Shown piece after piece: positions 1 to 13,617 of a stretch of 64,000 nt of DNA; within the stretch, counting starts at the first letter, position 1, and every line of letters begins with the position of its first letter. This DNA is from Acridotheres tristis (Eukaryota; Chordata; Aves; Passeriformes; Sturnidae): NCBI GenBank assembly GCA_037013685.1, contig CM072884.1, forward strand, positions 104,707,548 to 104,771,547. Direction: 5' to 3'. A program made the translations under genes and the position numbers. The notes below the pieces were generated by a model, which saw only the letters and a program-made list of their open reading frames with translations, had not been told where the DNA came from and searched no databases.

Positions 1-2117
1 GTTTAAATAATCGTGAAATGCAGATATGTTCCAAAGTGTCATTCCTATTGGTTTCATACTGGAGTTATTCCTTTTCTCAGTCTTTGCACAACCAGTACAA
101 CCTGAGTAAGTGCTGAGAGCAGAAGGCAGTGTGTACATTCCCATCTCTGCACAGCACCCCTGTGACACAGGACCACAGGGTGTCCGAGCCTGGGAGGCAC
201 CTCAGCCCATTGCCCAGCCCAGCCTCCTACTCCAAGCACAGTGCTCGGGGCCATGGGTGTGGAATATCTCAAAAGATGGAGACTTGACAAAGCCTTGAAG
301 CAACCTGTGCCTGACTTTGACTACTTTAACACTAAAAATGTTCCCTCTTACTTTAATGTAGAATTGCGCCTCAGTGTCTGGTCCTGCTTTTTATATTCCC
401 TCTCCCATCAGGTGTCTATGCACATGGATATAACCAAACAAAAATTAAGAGACATTAAAAAAAAAAAAAAAAGTCTTCAGAAAACATTTAAACAAAACCC
501 TTGCATTGTTCTACATATCTCAAAACAAAATTGAGATGTTCATCAGGTAAATTCTTACATGTTCATCAGGTACATTTTTACACTAAGTGGCAACAATAAT
601 TTTGTATCTGTAGATTTAAAGGAGATTTTTATCATTGGGTTGTGATCTATTCTTGGTAGAACTAAAATCAAATAATTAAGAATCTGTCTCTCATCTGGTG
701 TAAATTAACACAATTTCATGACAATGAATATAAATGCAAACAGGTAATCAAACAATAACTTAGAATCTGACTATTAACTGCTCTGTTTAGCAGTTCAACA
801 CCCAGCCAATTATCAGAAAAAATAATTACTTCCTGAAAATCATATTGGAGATGCATTGAAATACAATATAAAATTTGCCAGAATTATTTCATCTTTCTTC
901 TGTAGTATGTGCCACTTGAATTATTATCTTTATTTAAATCCATTCTTGCCACTTCATAGAATTTTTCATTTCTCAAGGCTGAAGGAATCCTAGGATTTTA
1001 GTGCTTCTGATGCCAACCTGGTCTTTAAAAAACAGTAGCTTCAGTTTGGGCAGCCCATAATTTAGTTCTTAAAAGGCAAACAGAAAGCAAATACCCTGTC
1101 CATCCTATCCAGCCATACAAGTAAGAAATATAACAAACCAGAGAACAGAAGAACAAATCTACAGTACAGTAAAAATCTATTTAACTAATTTATGACCAGA
1201 TCTTATTACTTTTGCTCATGTGTTATAATCCCCATCAGTACTTATATGAGAATTAAAATCATTATTTATAATAGCAATGTGATTAAACATTTGTAAAGCT
1301 TTGGGTTGCATAATAAATGCAACAAATTCTACAAATATAGTCTTGTCATCTCCTTAAAGATGTTGCTGCCACATTTAAAGTGTGAAGGTATAATGCATAT
1401 ATTAAGAGCAATGTGATTTTCCCATGAGCTCAGAACAGACCACAGTTGTAGTACAGATGGTTGACTTCTTTTCAGATCCATTTGAACACTGAGTTCTCTA
1501 AAGATTAAAAAGGGCAATCACCACCAGTAAAGAAACAAGACTGTTTATATTTTCTACTGTCTATACAGTAATTAAACCAGATATTATAGCAATGATGAAA
1601 ACACAAGTCATTAAATTAAAGAAATTCTTACTCATCAAGAATGCAAATTGCTTTTTAATTTCCTGACCTTATAATGTAAAAGGATTAACATATCATAATC
1701 TCATGGAATTGATGGATTAAATACCCAATTACAAATACCCTGCACACCAAAGGACTATATAGTAAACATACTGAGTATACTGAAAGTAGAAAACTGAGTT
1801 TTTAAACAGCAAGAAAAAGAAGGTATAAAATTTTGGGTTACAAAGTTACTGGGGAAAAAAGGTAAAAAGTACGCATCCAGAAAACAAAACTACTTCCTGA
1901 CATCAAATATCTGCCTGGTAAAAGTTTCAGTCTTTTAAAAAATCCAGTAAAATAATCCAGTTTTAAACTACATTGAATCATACAGAGATTACCTCTCATA
2001 ATTTTAAAGATGTTTTCAACAGCCTTGTTTTGTTATAGAGGTGTGTATGTGCCTGAGGCCAACACATCCTTCCTGTGCTGTGCACCCTGAAGAGAACAGC
2101 TCCTGAGCACCCCTGTG
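1..2117. other. AT-rich non-coding DNA, no gene seen
   Basis: No coding region is supported here. The segment from about 110 to 320 is richer in G and C than its surroundings. Around 263-315 it faintly resembles the 3' part of a CR1 element on the plus strand (a run like ATATCTCAAAAGATGGAGACTTG followed by AGCAACCTG), but no tail is present, so I do not call it. A 16-base A run lies near 457-472, and a 23-base imperfect tandem duplication lies at 537-582. The rest is unremarkable AT-rich sequence with short chance reading frames. Confidence 0.6.
537..582. repeat. Two-copy 23-bp imperfect tandem duplication
   Basis: Two adjacent 23-base units (537-559 and 560-582) share the core TGTTCATCAGGTA and end in TTACA, and differ at about two positions. 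This looks like a small local duplication from replication slippage. No function is implied. Confidence 0.8.
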
Positions 2118-2390
2118 CTGCCTCTGCCTAGGAGGGGCAGCAGCCTGGGTGGTGCTGTGTTTTGGATTTGTGGCTAAAGCAGCACTGTAACACACCAGCA
2201 TTTCATCTCCTGCTCAGCTCTGCCTCAACTCTATTTCCACTCTCCTCCCACCAGTGAGCAGTCTTGGGATGCACAAGGAGCTGTCAGGGGACACAGCTGG
2301 GACAGCTGACCCCAGGTGACCACAGGGATATTCCACAATACATAATGTGAAGAACTGGGAAGGAGGTGTTTGTCTGGGAGATAGCCATTA
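2118..2390 (+). mobile_element. Truncated avian endogenous retrovirus LTR fragment
   Basis: The text GCTGTGTTTTGGATTTGTG near 2153, GGGATGCACAAGGAGCTG near 2267, and GGGGACACAGCTGGGACAGC followed by TGACCCC and GGGATATTCCA near 2288-2336 appear in the same order as in an LTR family I know from bird genomes. That family normally continues into a TATA box and R/U5, which are not recognisable here, and the 5' TG end is also missing. The copy is therefore truncated at both ends and diverged. Local GC content is clearly above the flanks. Strand follows the usual sense orientation of the family. The exact family name is uncertain and the edges are approximate. Confidence 0.65.
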
Positions 2391-4299
2391 TATTTATTAT
2401 ACTTGCAATTGAGTTTGAGGTACCAGTGTATGGCTAAAATAAACAGAAAAATAAGCTTTATAGCATATGAAAATATGCATAGAAATCCTACCAAATTAAT
2501 CCAGTGGGGGTGAAGACAGATGTACATGCAAGTGCATATTTTAATATAGATCAGAAATATAAAATATGCATATTATATATCCTCCTACTCACATCCCTGT
2601 GAGAGACTATCATTTATTCTAATCACTATTTCAGGAGAAAAGACTAGTATTTAAATCCCCTTTCTTCTATTTTTTGATCTTACATGAGAGGTCTTCCACC
2701 TAAGATCTAATGTCTGTCCTTTAAACTCATCTATTAAGTGAGCTTAATTCATATGAGAAACAAAACATACTTTACATCAAAAGTGCAAGCTGACTTTGTA
2801 ACTCAAACTTTGGGAGTTCCAAAAAGTAGTCTCTTACTACTTAAAAGTAGTGATCCAGCTGTAAAAGTAATCCCATTGCTTGGTATTTAGGAACAGTCTA
2901 TGGGAAACAGAATGAGAACAAGGTCTACTGTGTAGCATAGTAAAATCTAAAAGTGTTATTTACTTTGCTATGGTGCTTTTTGAGTTCATTTTTGTGATAT
3001 AGTACACGTGTTTCTTTCTGTTCCATATCTAGAATGACGATTCCATTTTGAGTATTTTAATATTGGTCAGCACTCAGACCAGTAGTGACCTGGCTCACAA
3101 GCTTCTTGTATTAATACTACACCGAGATATATGATAATTGTAAAATCCTATGGATGGAAATGTGCATTAAGGCGTCAGAACAGAGACTAGACTGGGCTGA
3201 GACAGGTCTAGTTGCTTGAATAATTGTAGCATACCTTTTAAGTTTTCAAAAGCATTCAGTATTATTTTGAAAGATTTTTGAAAGTATAGGTTTGACCAAG
3301 AAATCCTTTTAAAATTAACCAGGTAGATTGTGAGAGGAAGAACAAACAGATTAAAAGCAAAGAAAGAAACTATTTGTAAGTCTGTTACTGAGAATACAAG
3401 CAAAATAAAAGGTTATGAAACAGATAAGCATTGAACATCCAGCTGGAATATAAATGAACTCTTAGCTCTCCATTGTGTGCAGTCCTCTTCTATTCCCCCT
3501 CTACACTGCACTGCTTACTCAGTGTTTTGTTTGCACTGCTTCCTGTGAGCTAAATATACTACAAATAACCTTAACCTTTCTCAGCAAAATCTATACATAT
3601 ATCTTGTTATATTATGCCTTAAAGGAAATGTAGAGTATCGTTGTTATACATCGTTAATATACATAGAGGTTTTCTTTCTTACTTTGATCAATGAAACAAA
3701 TAGTGTAAAGAAAGTAAAGGAAATCTCTAATTACAAAAGTTTACTAAAAAATAGTCAGTTACTTTCTGAACACAGCCAGTTAATGTACTTGCATGCTAGG
3801 TAAATTATAAACAAAGCAGTCAGTAGAACGTATAAAATGGGTCCTGGGGCCTATTACAGAAAATATTAAATTATCCAGTCACAATAATTGGAGCTTGGAT
3901 GAAATTAATATTGGTTATTATTGTTCACAGGTGCAAGCAAGATTGTATCTGTTAAAAATTATCTCTTCCAGCAGACCTCCCCTAAGCAACAAGTCCAGGC
4001 TCATGGGAACCAGACCTTCAGGCTGTCAGCAGATCTTTTCCCACATCCTCATCTTCACTGAGCCACTCTTTGGGATGAGCTAGGAGCTGCATCTCCACAG
4101 AGGACAACATCTGTCCCAGCAGATCAGCAGAGACCCAACCTCAGAGCCCACAGCCTCAAAGTCCTGTGTTCTGGGGTAGCAAAGTCCTGAAAGCAGCATG
4201 GCAGAAAGAGGTGGAACAAGGACTTGCATTAATCATTACTGGGGGAAGGAGATTTCTGATTTTGTGTTTTCTGATTTTGTCCACTTAACAAACGAAAAT
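2391..4299. other. AT-rich non-coding DNA, no gene seen
   Basis: I see no exon-like block, recognised repeat or RNA gene. The part from about 3960 to 4240 is GC-richer and low in CpG. It could be an old repeat that I cannot name. Confidence 0.5.
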
Positions 4300-4672
4300 A
4301 AGGGGAACACCTGGAGAAAAGAAGGCTCTGGGGAGACCTTGTAGCAGTCTTCCAGTACATAAAGGGACCTGCAAGAAGAGATGGAGAGGAACTTTTTATA
4401 AGGCCATGTAGTGATAGGAACAAGGGATAATGGCTTTAAACTGAAGGAGGTTAGAATTAGATTGGGACTAAACTCTTTACTGAGAGATTGGTGAGACACT
4501 GGCACAGGCTGGCCAGAGAAGAAGTGGATGCCCCAGTCATGGAATTGTTACAGGCCAGGTCGGATGGAGATGTGAGCAACTTGGTCTAGTGGAACATGTC
4601 CCTGTCCATGGCAGGGGCTTGGATCTAGATCTTCTTTAGGGTCCCTCCAGCCCATTTCATGATTCTGTAAAA
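4300..4672 (+). mobile_element. CR1 non-LTR retrotransposon, 3' fragment
   Basis: This is the 3' end of a 5'-truncated CR1 LINE. Reading left to right it shows CACCTGGAGAAAAGAAGGCTCTGG split by substitutions, then GACCTTGTAGCAG, CTTCCAGTACATAAAGG, GGCCATGTAGTGATAGGA, CCCTGTCCATGGCAGGGGC, and finally a tail of the type TTTCATGATTCTGT. These are standard landmarks of the avian CR1 reverse-transcriptase C-terminus and 3' UTR. The expected frame is broken by substitutions and small indels, so the copy is dead and old. No target-site duplication is expected or seen, as is usual for CR1. Confidence 0.9.
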
Positions 4673-7600
4673 CTATGCAGTAGTAGAAATGCATCTTCTT
4701 ATAAAACTTTGGTATTTCAAATTTTCCTTTTATCTTAGACCAAGAAAAAATGTTGACATTCATAAACAATGAATTAACTTACACAGCTTAATTAAGTTAT
4801 GTGATTTTTTTCTTTTTTTAATGTTAGCAATGAGGAAGATTTTATTTGTTTGGTAATTCAAACTACTTCAGGGTTTTGGGTTGTTTTCTTTGTTTGTTTT
4901 AGAAAGGAAAAAGAAAAATGAAATCCAAGACACATGAGGATTAAATTATATTTCCTTAGAGTGCCATGATTCCTCATGAGAACTTTATATCACATTCTTA
5001 CCTTTGTTCTCCTGTGAACAAATTATATTTCATATAATGCACTCTCTAGCTTACAGTGAAAAAGCTAATATAACATGAATAATGTAAAAGCTAAAGGCTC
5101 CTCATTCCCTAAACCAAAGAAATCATTCCCAGCAAAGAATAAGAGACCCATCTGCACATACAAATTGGAGGGGGAAAAAAATGTAGATGACAACCTGAAC
5201 TAAAATTTCAGGACAATTGAAGTTTTCTACGGGAAACTATTGATTTTCAAGGAGTCACATTTTTCAGAGGAAAAGGTCCCAACATAACATGACAGATTTG
5301 ATAAATCTGTCACTAAAAACCCACCACTCAGAAGTGTAACTCTCAAAAGACTTGTAATCTTAATAGTTTCAGTAGAGACACATAGATAATGCACATATTT
5401 CCTATGCAGCTCAAGATACTCATTTGACTTCCGTTTTGAGACTATTCAGAATATACATGATCCTCCAACTCAGAAATCTCACATTTCCCAAAAGCAGAGA
5501 AAAACAAAAAACCCACAAATCCACACAACCAAAGAAAGCATGAACTTTTTCACGGCATATATGTTTTGAATGCCTACTGACTGTTGAAGTCATACAGGCA
5601 ATTAAAATAAGCTTGCAGAAATCTCTTTTCCTTGCTACATCTTATGTACCAGACATGCTGTTTTGTTTGCAGCAGAGTCAGAAATTTCATACTTGCAACC
5701 AGACTTTACATGGATTTCTATCCTTGTGCCTCCCACTGAAGCACTACAGTTGGCACTACCTGGACTTAAAAGAGAAGATGAGAAACTAAACATGAGGCAT
5801 GAGATAACTTGTTTTGCTTTTTAAATCTAGCTATATATATATGTATATATGGAAGAGTTCAGAAGTCAATGTAGGTATGCAGAAAAACCTGTAAAATGAC
5901 ATCTACACACAACTAATGGACATGAAGAAAGGCTTGTTTTATGTAAGAGGCTACATAATTCCTAAATTGTACCAAATATAGGAAGGACACCTGTCAGATT
6001 TACAGTCGCCTTTCAAGTTACCTGTCACAAACCAGATTTTCTGATACACACTCTACATCTCCCCCAGATGCTGGTGAAAATAGTGTTACAATTGTCAACT
6101 AGGAGACCCAAAATATAAGAATTAAAATAATTAACTTTGCTTCTGCAAATGTAATAATATCTCTTCAGCAGATACAATTTAGATAACAATTTTAAATACA
6201 TAGTCACATTTTTTGACATGAAACTATTCAGTATTTAATTTTTACCCAAATCATTTAATGAATGACCTTGTGCCTTATTTGCTGTGCAATATTGAACTGT
6301 GAATGTGGAAAGAATTATCAGGTCCCACAATGAGCTGTTTGGCATATGCATCACAGTAGTGTCAGAGTGCTTACCAATTCTAATTATTTTCCACAGGCCT
6401 GCATTGTGACAAGGATCTATTATTATCACCATTACACAGAAAGAGAGTTAAGACAAACAGTGCATAAGGTCAAAGTATTTGTTAATTTTTGATACCGATT
6501 TGAGATGGATAGGATGTGATTATTTGCTATTATACACTACTTCCCACTCACAAGTTAGAGTTCTCATTAATAAATTTAGGTAAAGGGCTCAAGGACTGAG
6601 CTAAAAGCCATGAGGATTAGCTTTTCCTCTTACCTCATCTTATTCTCATTAGTCAAAATTGCCAAGACTTCTCTGCCCAGCTTTTCCTTGTGAGCTGCTC
6701 TTGCTCCAAGTTTCTGGTGCTCCTTCTCCAGCCTGTTCCATTCATACCTTCTCACTAATACATTTCTGAGTTCCTGTCTTGTCATTGCCTAATGTGATTC
6801 TCTTCCCTCTGTCTTACCTTTCTTTCATCAAAGCAACTTTCATTGTTTTTCCTGCATTTCCAGTCTATTATGACACTCATCTGCCTTCTCCCTGCAGAAC
6901 TGATCCTAGTCTTTTATCTTTTGCCCCTAATCTCTCTGTAAATCTGTGCACTAATCAAAGTTTTCACAGGTATAGATGTTATTATGAAATATATTAAATA
7001 TAACAGGCAGGAATAGACAATTGCTCTCTTTATTACATTTGAGCACAAGAAATCCAAGTGATGGTCACATGGGGTACCATGTGCTAAAGAGATCAGATAT
7101 CTGCACTCAGAGGGCTAATGCTTTCATTAGAAAAAAATGTGGTTTGTTTAATATACTTGTATTTCCCAAAGCATCAAGAGAAAGCCTACCTATAAAAGCA
7201 TCATCAATATTTGTAAATGTCTTTACAAGTTTAATGGGAAAGACATCTAGATGTGCAAATAATCTCATTTGTAAGCATATTGAGGCAATCAGGAGTTATG
7301 CATTCTTTGCTGGCCAGCAAAGAAGTAGTAAAACAAAGATAAGATACTTTCAAAGCAAATATTCCCGCAACTAAGTACAAACTGTGAGTTACAAGAGCAT
7401 AATCAACTGTTAGAGAAAGTCTTACATCAAATACAAAGCCTCCAAAGTGGAATTTTTTTGCAAGTATTTTCAAGTAAAAACTACTATTAGTCTATGACAT
7501 ATCTCAGTAAACTCTACACCACAAGCCTAATAGAAAATGAAGGCAAATGGCCTTGAATAAATCCCAGTTTGATTATCACCATCACAGTGAAAGCCAAGAC

Positions 7601-10600
7601 CATGGCAAAAAATCCCAGAGGAAAACACTCCATGAAGCATAAGTTCATCAGCCTGTTCTAATTCCAGTCAGTAATTAAGATATTTTTTACTGTAGTAATG
7701 ACAAAATAACCCAGGGTATTCCCCTGGACACCAAGTCCACTTTTCCAGTATTTCAGGAGCAGCAGAGCACTGAGTAAGGCTGCAAGTGTTCATTCCTTCT
7801 AATGGATTATTCTAAGGACTTAACCAACTTTGAAAACCATACCCTGCAGTTTAGACTGACAGACCCAAACCATAAAGGGTGACAAAGATTGACATTTCAT
7901 ACTCCATGCTGACATTACTGCAGTAATGTAGGTATAACTCCAAAGCTCCTACAGACACCTGTACAATTCTTCCTTCTTTATATGAAGACAAACTACTAAT
8001 TTATATTAAATCTACCTTTTATAGTCTACTCCTTCATATGATAGCATAATTCTGCTTTCTCTAGCCATAACAATAATACAACCCTTATTATTAGGAAAGC
8101 AAAAAGCAGCTGAAAACCAAAAATGTCATTTACCAGTAGGAAGTGTAAAGTAACACAAACTCTTTACCTCTTTTACTTTAGGGAATAGCTCAAAACCATT
8201 TTTGAAGGTTTGACAATGACTTATCAGAATGCTCACATTTAAGAAAGGTAATCCTAATGCAGTCTAAATCAGAAAATCCTGTTCTTACATTTCCCTTCAT
8301 ATTCCTGTACTGAGGCAACTTCAAGACACATAATTTTGGAATTAGGTAATTGATTAAACACTCAACCTGCCTCTGCAGATGACTTCCAGAAAAATCCAAT
8401 CCAAATTCCAACAATAAAGATCCACAAGCACCTGGTGCTGCAGCAATTCTGTCACAATAGTCTGGCTTGAGTCACCCCAGAGATGAGATAATTCATTAGC
8501 ATACACTAATGTGGGATGAAAATAAAAACCAAGGGTCAAATTTAGATCCTATTTACAACACTGTAAATATCTACTAGAATGAGCAAGAGCAAAACAGAGG
8601 TAGAAATGTTACCTTGTTGACTGCAGAAGTGCTCCTGTGAACCAATGAAAGGTTATTTTTACTTTTGACAAAATTCCCCTCTATTTTACCAGTCTTTGCT
8701 CATATTCCTCAATTTGTGATTTTAAAAGTGATCACACTTGAGGAACGATATTTTATGAATTAATTAAGATCAGACTAGTTATTTAACAGTATTGATTATC
8801 AAAATAAAGGTGACATAATGAGCCTGAATTGTTAAGGAGTGTTTAAACAGAGCTGCTAAAAAGCTTTCCTCTCCCACTCTCCTCTCAGCTGCATCATATG
8901 AGCAGATGTCTAATTTACTGGCATGATTAACTTTTCCCTTCTGTGCTAGAGATTTTACTAGTAGTATATATAGATAGGAAAATTAATAAATGTACTATAT
9001 TTCTCCCCTCTAAAAATACTGTCTTGTATTTAAATAAACAGTCTGAAATGCAAAATTTTATTAGGAAGTCTGCATTCAGCACTATAAAAAATCAGGCCAA
9101 CACTTTCAGCACCCTATATTTAGGTTAAACTTTGCATATTTTAAATTGTTCACTTTTATTTCATTAATGGGGCGAATACTAAAATCCAGCAAACCCAAAC
9201 CATTCAATTTTTGACAATAATCCCCACGTATTTGCCTCCATCACTCTTAAACAAAAAGAACCCAATATAGGCAACAGACAATGAATTTTGCTAAACATAC
9301 TCTATGTTTTCACACACCGATAGACAAGTTATTCAGGGAGAACAGGGAAATATCAGTTTGTTGTCCACTGAGGATGCTTTATACCATGTTATGAATTGAG
9401 AGTTCTTATTTTCCAAAGCTGCTGTGCTTTGTAATGTAAATGCACTAATGAAAGCAATGTCTCATGACTGCAGATGAATTGCATTACATGAGTGAAAATA
9501 ACTAATGCTGTTCTAACAAATGAATTTGGTGACTTTGGCACAATTTATATAATGATAAATATAAGCAGCTGGTGCAGGTGTTCTCAGACAGTAGAACATA
9601 CTTTATTTCAATTTTACTAAATTTTCTGCATAATATCTTGCATAGTCACATGCAGTGAGAAGATATGAGTAAGACTGTATGTTCTCAAGGAGCCTGCTGA
9701 TGTGAAAAGTAACTTGTAAGTATCAGAAAATTATGGAAAATTTCCACTGAAACATTTACTACTATTATTATAATTATTATTATTAATCATTATTATTATA
9801 TAAATTGAGGGATTATAAGGCTTTGATGTGATAAGAATAAAAGATATACCACTGTAAATGCAAACATTGATTATGTAAATAAGAAGGAATAAAGTGTAAA
9901 AACAAATTCCTGCACTATGAAATAACAATGATGATGTTGTTTATGTACTAGTGGCTCAAGACTAGTGCTGTTTGCTCTATTAAATACAGCCATATTCTGA
10001 GGATCAATTTATGCACATGGGGAAAATAAAACAGGAAAAAGAACACAAATTCTAAATCCCAAAAAATTATTTATAACTGAATTTTAAAAGCTTTTCATTT
10101 ATTTGTGCATATAGTTTTGAAGCACAGTTGATTAATTTTTGATATCATTACTATATTAGAAAGAGAGACAAGGACCCATAAATCAGTGCCTGACAAAGAG
10201 AAATTACTAATTCCATCTCCTTCCTGGCCTTCTCATAGTCGAAACCTCCACGCATGCACTTGAAAAGAATGTACAAGCCCAGTGATTGTCAAGATAATAT
10301 ATTTAAGTCTTAATTATAAATAGTCATACTTTATCACGGGCTAATTCAGAAACTAATTTTAATATTCCATTCAAGGCAGCACTTATATTTATTTTTCAGT
10401 TGTTAGAAGTGCCAGATAAATTATGTGCCTAGATCTACACACAGCAGATATTAAAAACAAACAAACAAACTGGTTTTTAGTGCATTCTCAGTAGATTCTG
10501 TTCTATTTACTACAAGGAATACAACTTCATTTTTATCTATTTCAGACTACTTCAGTGATGGAAGCATTACTCCAGTTTTTCTATTCCCACACAGCAGAAT

Positions 10601-13600
10601 TCATATATCTATGTGGAATGATTTTCTGCTTTCATTTTCTTTTTCCTGCTTACCAAATATATTTTCTATCATCTTCTATTTTATCTTCTATTGCAAAATG
10701 TCATCATTGATCCCACATGTCTATTCATATATAGACATCTGCAGGCAAAATGCAATGAAGTATTTTTTTCACTGGAATTTGTAATGCTTGATAATAGGAA
10801 TGTTTCAGAGAAGCTGCTTGGTTTTGACATAGCCTTGACAACTGCAAATGCTTCTGATGAAAGTCTGCTTGGTTTCCTTCAAGCTCGTATGGCTGAACTT
10901 TTGGTACATCATTTTATAAGCATTAGTTTCCACTGGAAACTAAAAGGAAAATATTTATATGAGATATAGGAAGGAGGAGGCAGAAGAAATGGGGGTGGAA
11001 TACTGGTCATGGGCAATACAGTGCAACCAGTAAAGGAAGAAAGACAAAGAAATGGGGAAAACAGTGATCAGGCATGAAGGTAACAAACTTAACTTTTTGT
11101 TTGTCAGTGTCACACAACACCCAAGGCAGGGGGAGAAGGGTGATATAACTTTGCAAAAGTGCAAATATTTCACAGGAGTTATGAAACAGATGTTACCACT
11201 GCATTTGAACCTGTGTTTTGAGCTCAGACCTGAGCCTGTCCAACAGTTAGCTCTGAGCTTAAACAAAGCATAACATAAAAATACATGCAAAGTAAATTTG
11301 AGGAAGCCTGTAAGCTGGTCCAAATTAAGTTCCTCAGATGTTTATATTTTTAAATACATCTTTTAATATGAGAATTTCTGTTTGTTTATGATATTTTTTG
11401 ATGTGTACCTTCATTATTGGGATGTTATAGTTTCCTCTAATGAAAAAATGTAGATTTGAGTTTTGTCTATAATAAAATTGGCCTATTAATCTAATTTTTA
11501 ATTGTATAAGAAGACATAACTGTTTGATTACGCATATGATGGTGATTAACTCTTTTACAATACGTTCTTTTCATATTGCCAACTTTTTCACTAACTTGAG
11601 GGAAAGGAAGGCATGTAGAATCATAGACATTAAGTTATTTGCCTTGATATTTTTTCTCTTTCACCACTTTTTATGAGCATATCTCATGTACGTTCAACAG
11701 TTTTACTGATAGCATTTCTGTTGGACCCTGCAAGGAGTGAAAAGAGTGGAGAGCAAATAATTACACTGTCACTATATTTTTTTAAAGCCACATAAAAATT
11801 GTTCTTTTCCAACATTCTTTCAGAGAAGGAAAGAAAAGTTTTTGGTTTCTTCCCCCCCCTTGTAATAGCAGTTTTTCAGCTTCCTTTGATATCAAATTCC
11901 CTGTAGCTACCAGGCTTGTAAATTGAAGTCTAGCTGAAATGAAGGGACAGAATGGTTTCCTCTCTTTGGAAGCAGAAGAGTTTATTTTCCAAGAATTTTA
12001 GGGGTTTGATTATTTTGAGTTGGTTTTTTGTTGTTTTTTTTTCACTTCACACACATTAAGGTTAAATTGCCTAGTGTAGAAGCATTCTAACTTTGGTCCT
12101 TTTTGATGATAAGAGTTAATGGATATTATTCAGCCATTCTACTCAGTAATTAGATTTGGAGTTCACTAATTTAAATAGTCACTGCAGTAATCTCTCTGTA
12201 GCAATTTATGCAGTGCTGTTACATTAAATTCATGGATACGGAGCATGTAAATATTCCAATGAGATCAGGCTGTACTTAAGAAGCTTCAGGAGGTGAGATT
12301 GGCCATTTGAATATAAAAATCTATAAGAATTAACAAACCTTTAATATATTTATTTTTTAATTAATAAACATTGTTTGCACTATTATTTTAATTCTCCTCC
12401 ACAGAACTATCCTATTATGAAGTCAGCACTATTTCCAAACGAAATTTTTTGTTCTACAATCAGAATGTCTGCAATCATCATATATATTCCCATCAGAGGG
12501 TATTTCAGGATAAGATGAATTTGCATTTTTAAAAATCAAGGTGATTTTGACATGATATGCTATGCCAAGAACAAACATATTTTAGAATCAACTGTCCCCA
12601 GTCCCTTGCCAGCTCAGTCTTCAACTGCTGTTATATATGGTCTCAATCAAGTCATGAATGGCTGCAAATCTTACTGTTTATAGGTGTAAGTTTTTATGTC
12701 TTGCAGCTCCTGAAGCACTAGAAAAGTTTGGAAGAAATGTTTAACATGAGTGGAGAGGGACTTGAATGTGGAGGACCTAAAATTAAAATACAAACAGCTG
12801 GTTATAAAATAATTTAAAATATTGGAGATCAAAACGTAGGATCTCAGCAATGGATACAACTTGAAGTATAAGTTGTGCAGAAACATATGATCCTTGTCTA
12901 GAAAGCAAATACATTTGAGAGAAGAGGAGAAAGAGATTTTTGATTACTTGGAAGTACAGATAAAGTGAATCACACTGCAGGCTTCCAGTAGCAAGAATGG
13001 TCTCATTCTTTCCTGCCATCCTGGCATTACTCTCCCTCTGTCTCAACTTGAATCCAGTAATGTTGCACTTGTTCCTTGAACCAACTGAAATTTCACGGGT
13101 AAAAAAAGGATTATAATTTAAAAAGGCAAGCATAAGAACCAGAAGAGATGGGAGGAAGCACTTGGGAGCATGCTGCTGGAGAGGAGGACAGAAGAGAAGG
13201 ATTGTTCCTTTAGGATGCATCCTGTGTTGCAACAAAACCTCACCTTTACTGTTAGCAGAACAAACATGGGTTATTTTCTTTCTAGTTTTTATTTGCCTTT
13301 TGTAAACATTTGCAGCCATTTTCTGTTTGCATGCTATGAATACTTCACATTGTGCTATTATCTAAAATGAATCCCCCACTGCCATTCTCAGCAGCTGACA
13401 AACCACCAAGCTCAGGTTGTCACTATCACACCCAAAGTTTGAGAAAATCTCTATGCATCACCACTAAACTACATTGTTAAATCCTTGTCTATATACCCTC
13501 TGTCAATATTTCTGTATCTGGTTAGACATCTGGTTTCCTTCTTGAAAAGTTATTGTTTGAAAAAACTCTTTTGCTTCATACCAGTTTCACTTGTTTGCTT

Positions 13601-13617
13601 TCTATAACTACTGGAAG
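4673..13617. other. About 9 kb of AT-rich non-coding DNA, no gene seen
   Basis: No recognisable repeat of the CR1 or LTR classes and no convincing exon is visible. Small features are a TA-rich tract near 5829-5851, an ATT trinucleotide tract at 9758-9801 and a short AAAC tract at 10453-10470. Two stretches (about 8800-8960 and 9410-9600) are free of repeats and dense in homeodomain-type TAAT/ATTA and POU-like motifs, so they are candidates for conserved non-coding sequence. A minus-strand open frame of 178 codons starts inside this interval at its low end (12783-13319). Its protein resembles nothing I know. Confidence 0.55.
9758..9801. repeat. ATT trinucleotide-rich microsatellite
   Basis: An interrupted run of ATT units (ACTATTATTATAATTATTAT and continuing) with several TAATTATT interruptions. 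It is short and imperfect. Confidence 0.85.

Noticed and set aside
4229..4505. Minus-strand frames of 64 and 89 codons
   Set aside because: They are antisense to the CR1 copy at 4300-4672.
7021..7374. 117-codon plus-strand frame
   Set aside because: It begins with TTG, has no splice context and no family. It is chance level for this amount of sequence.
10955..11323. 122-codon minus-strand frame rich in hydrophobic residues
   Set aside because: It begins with TTG, the composition follows base content, and there is no recognisable membrane-protein family.
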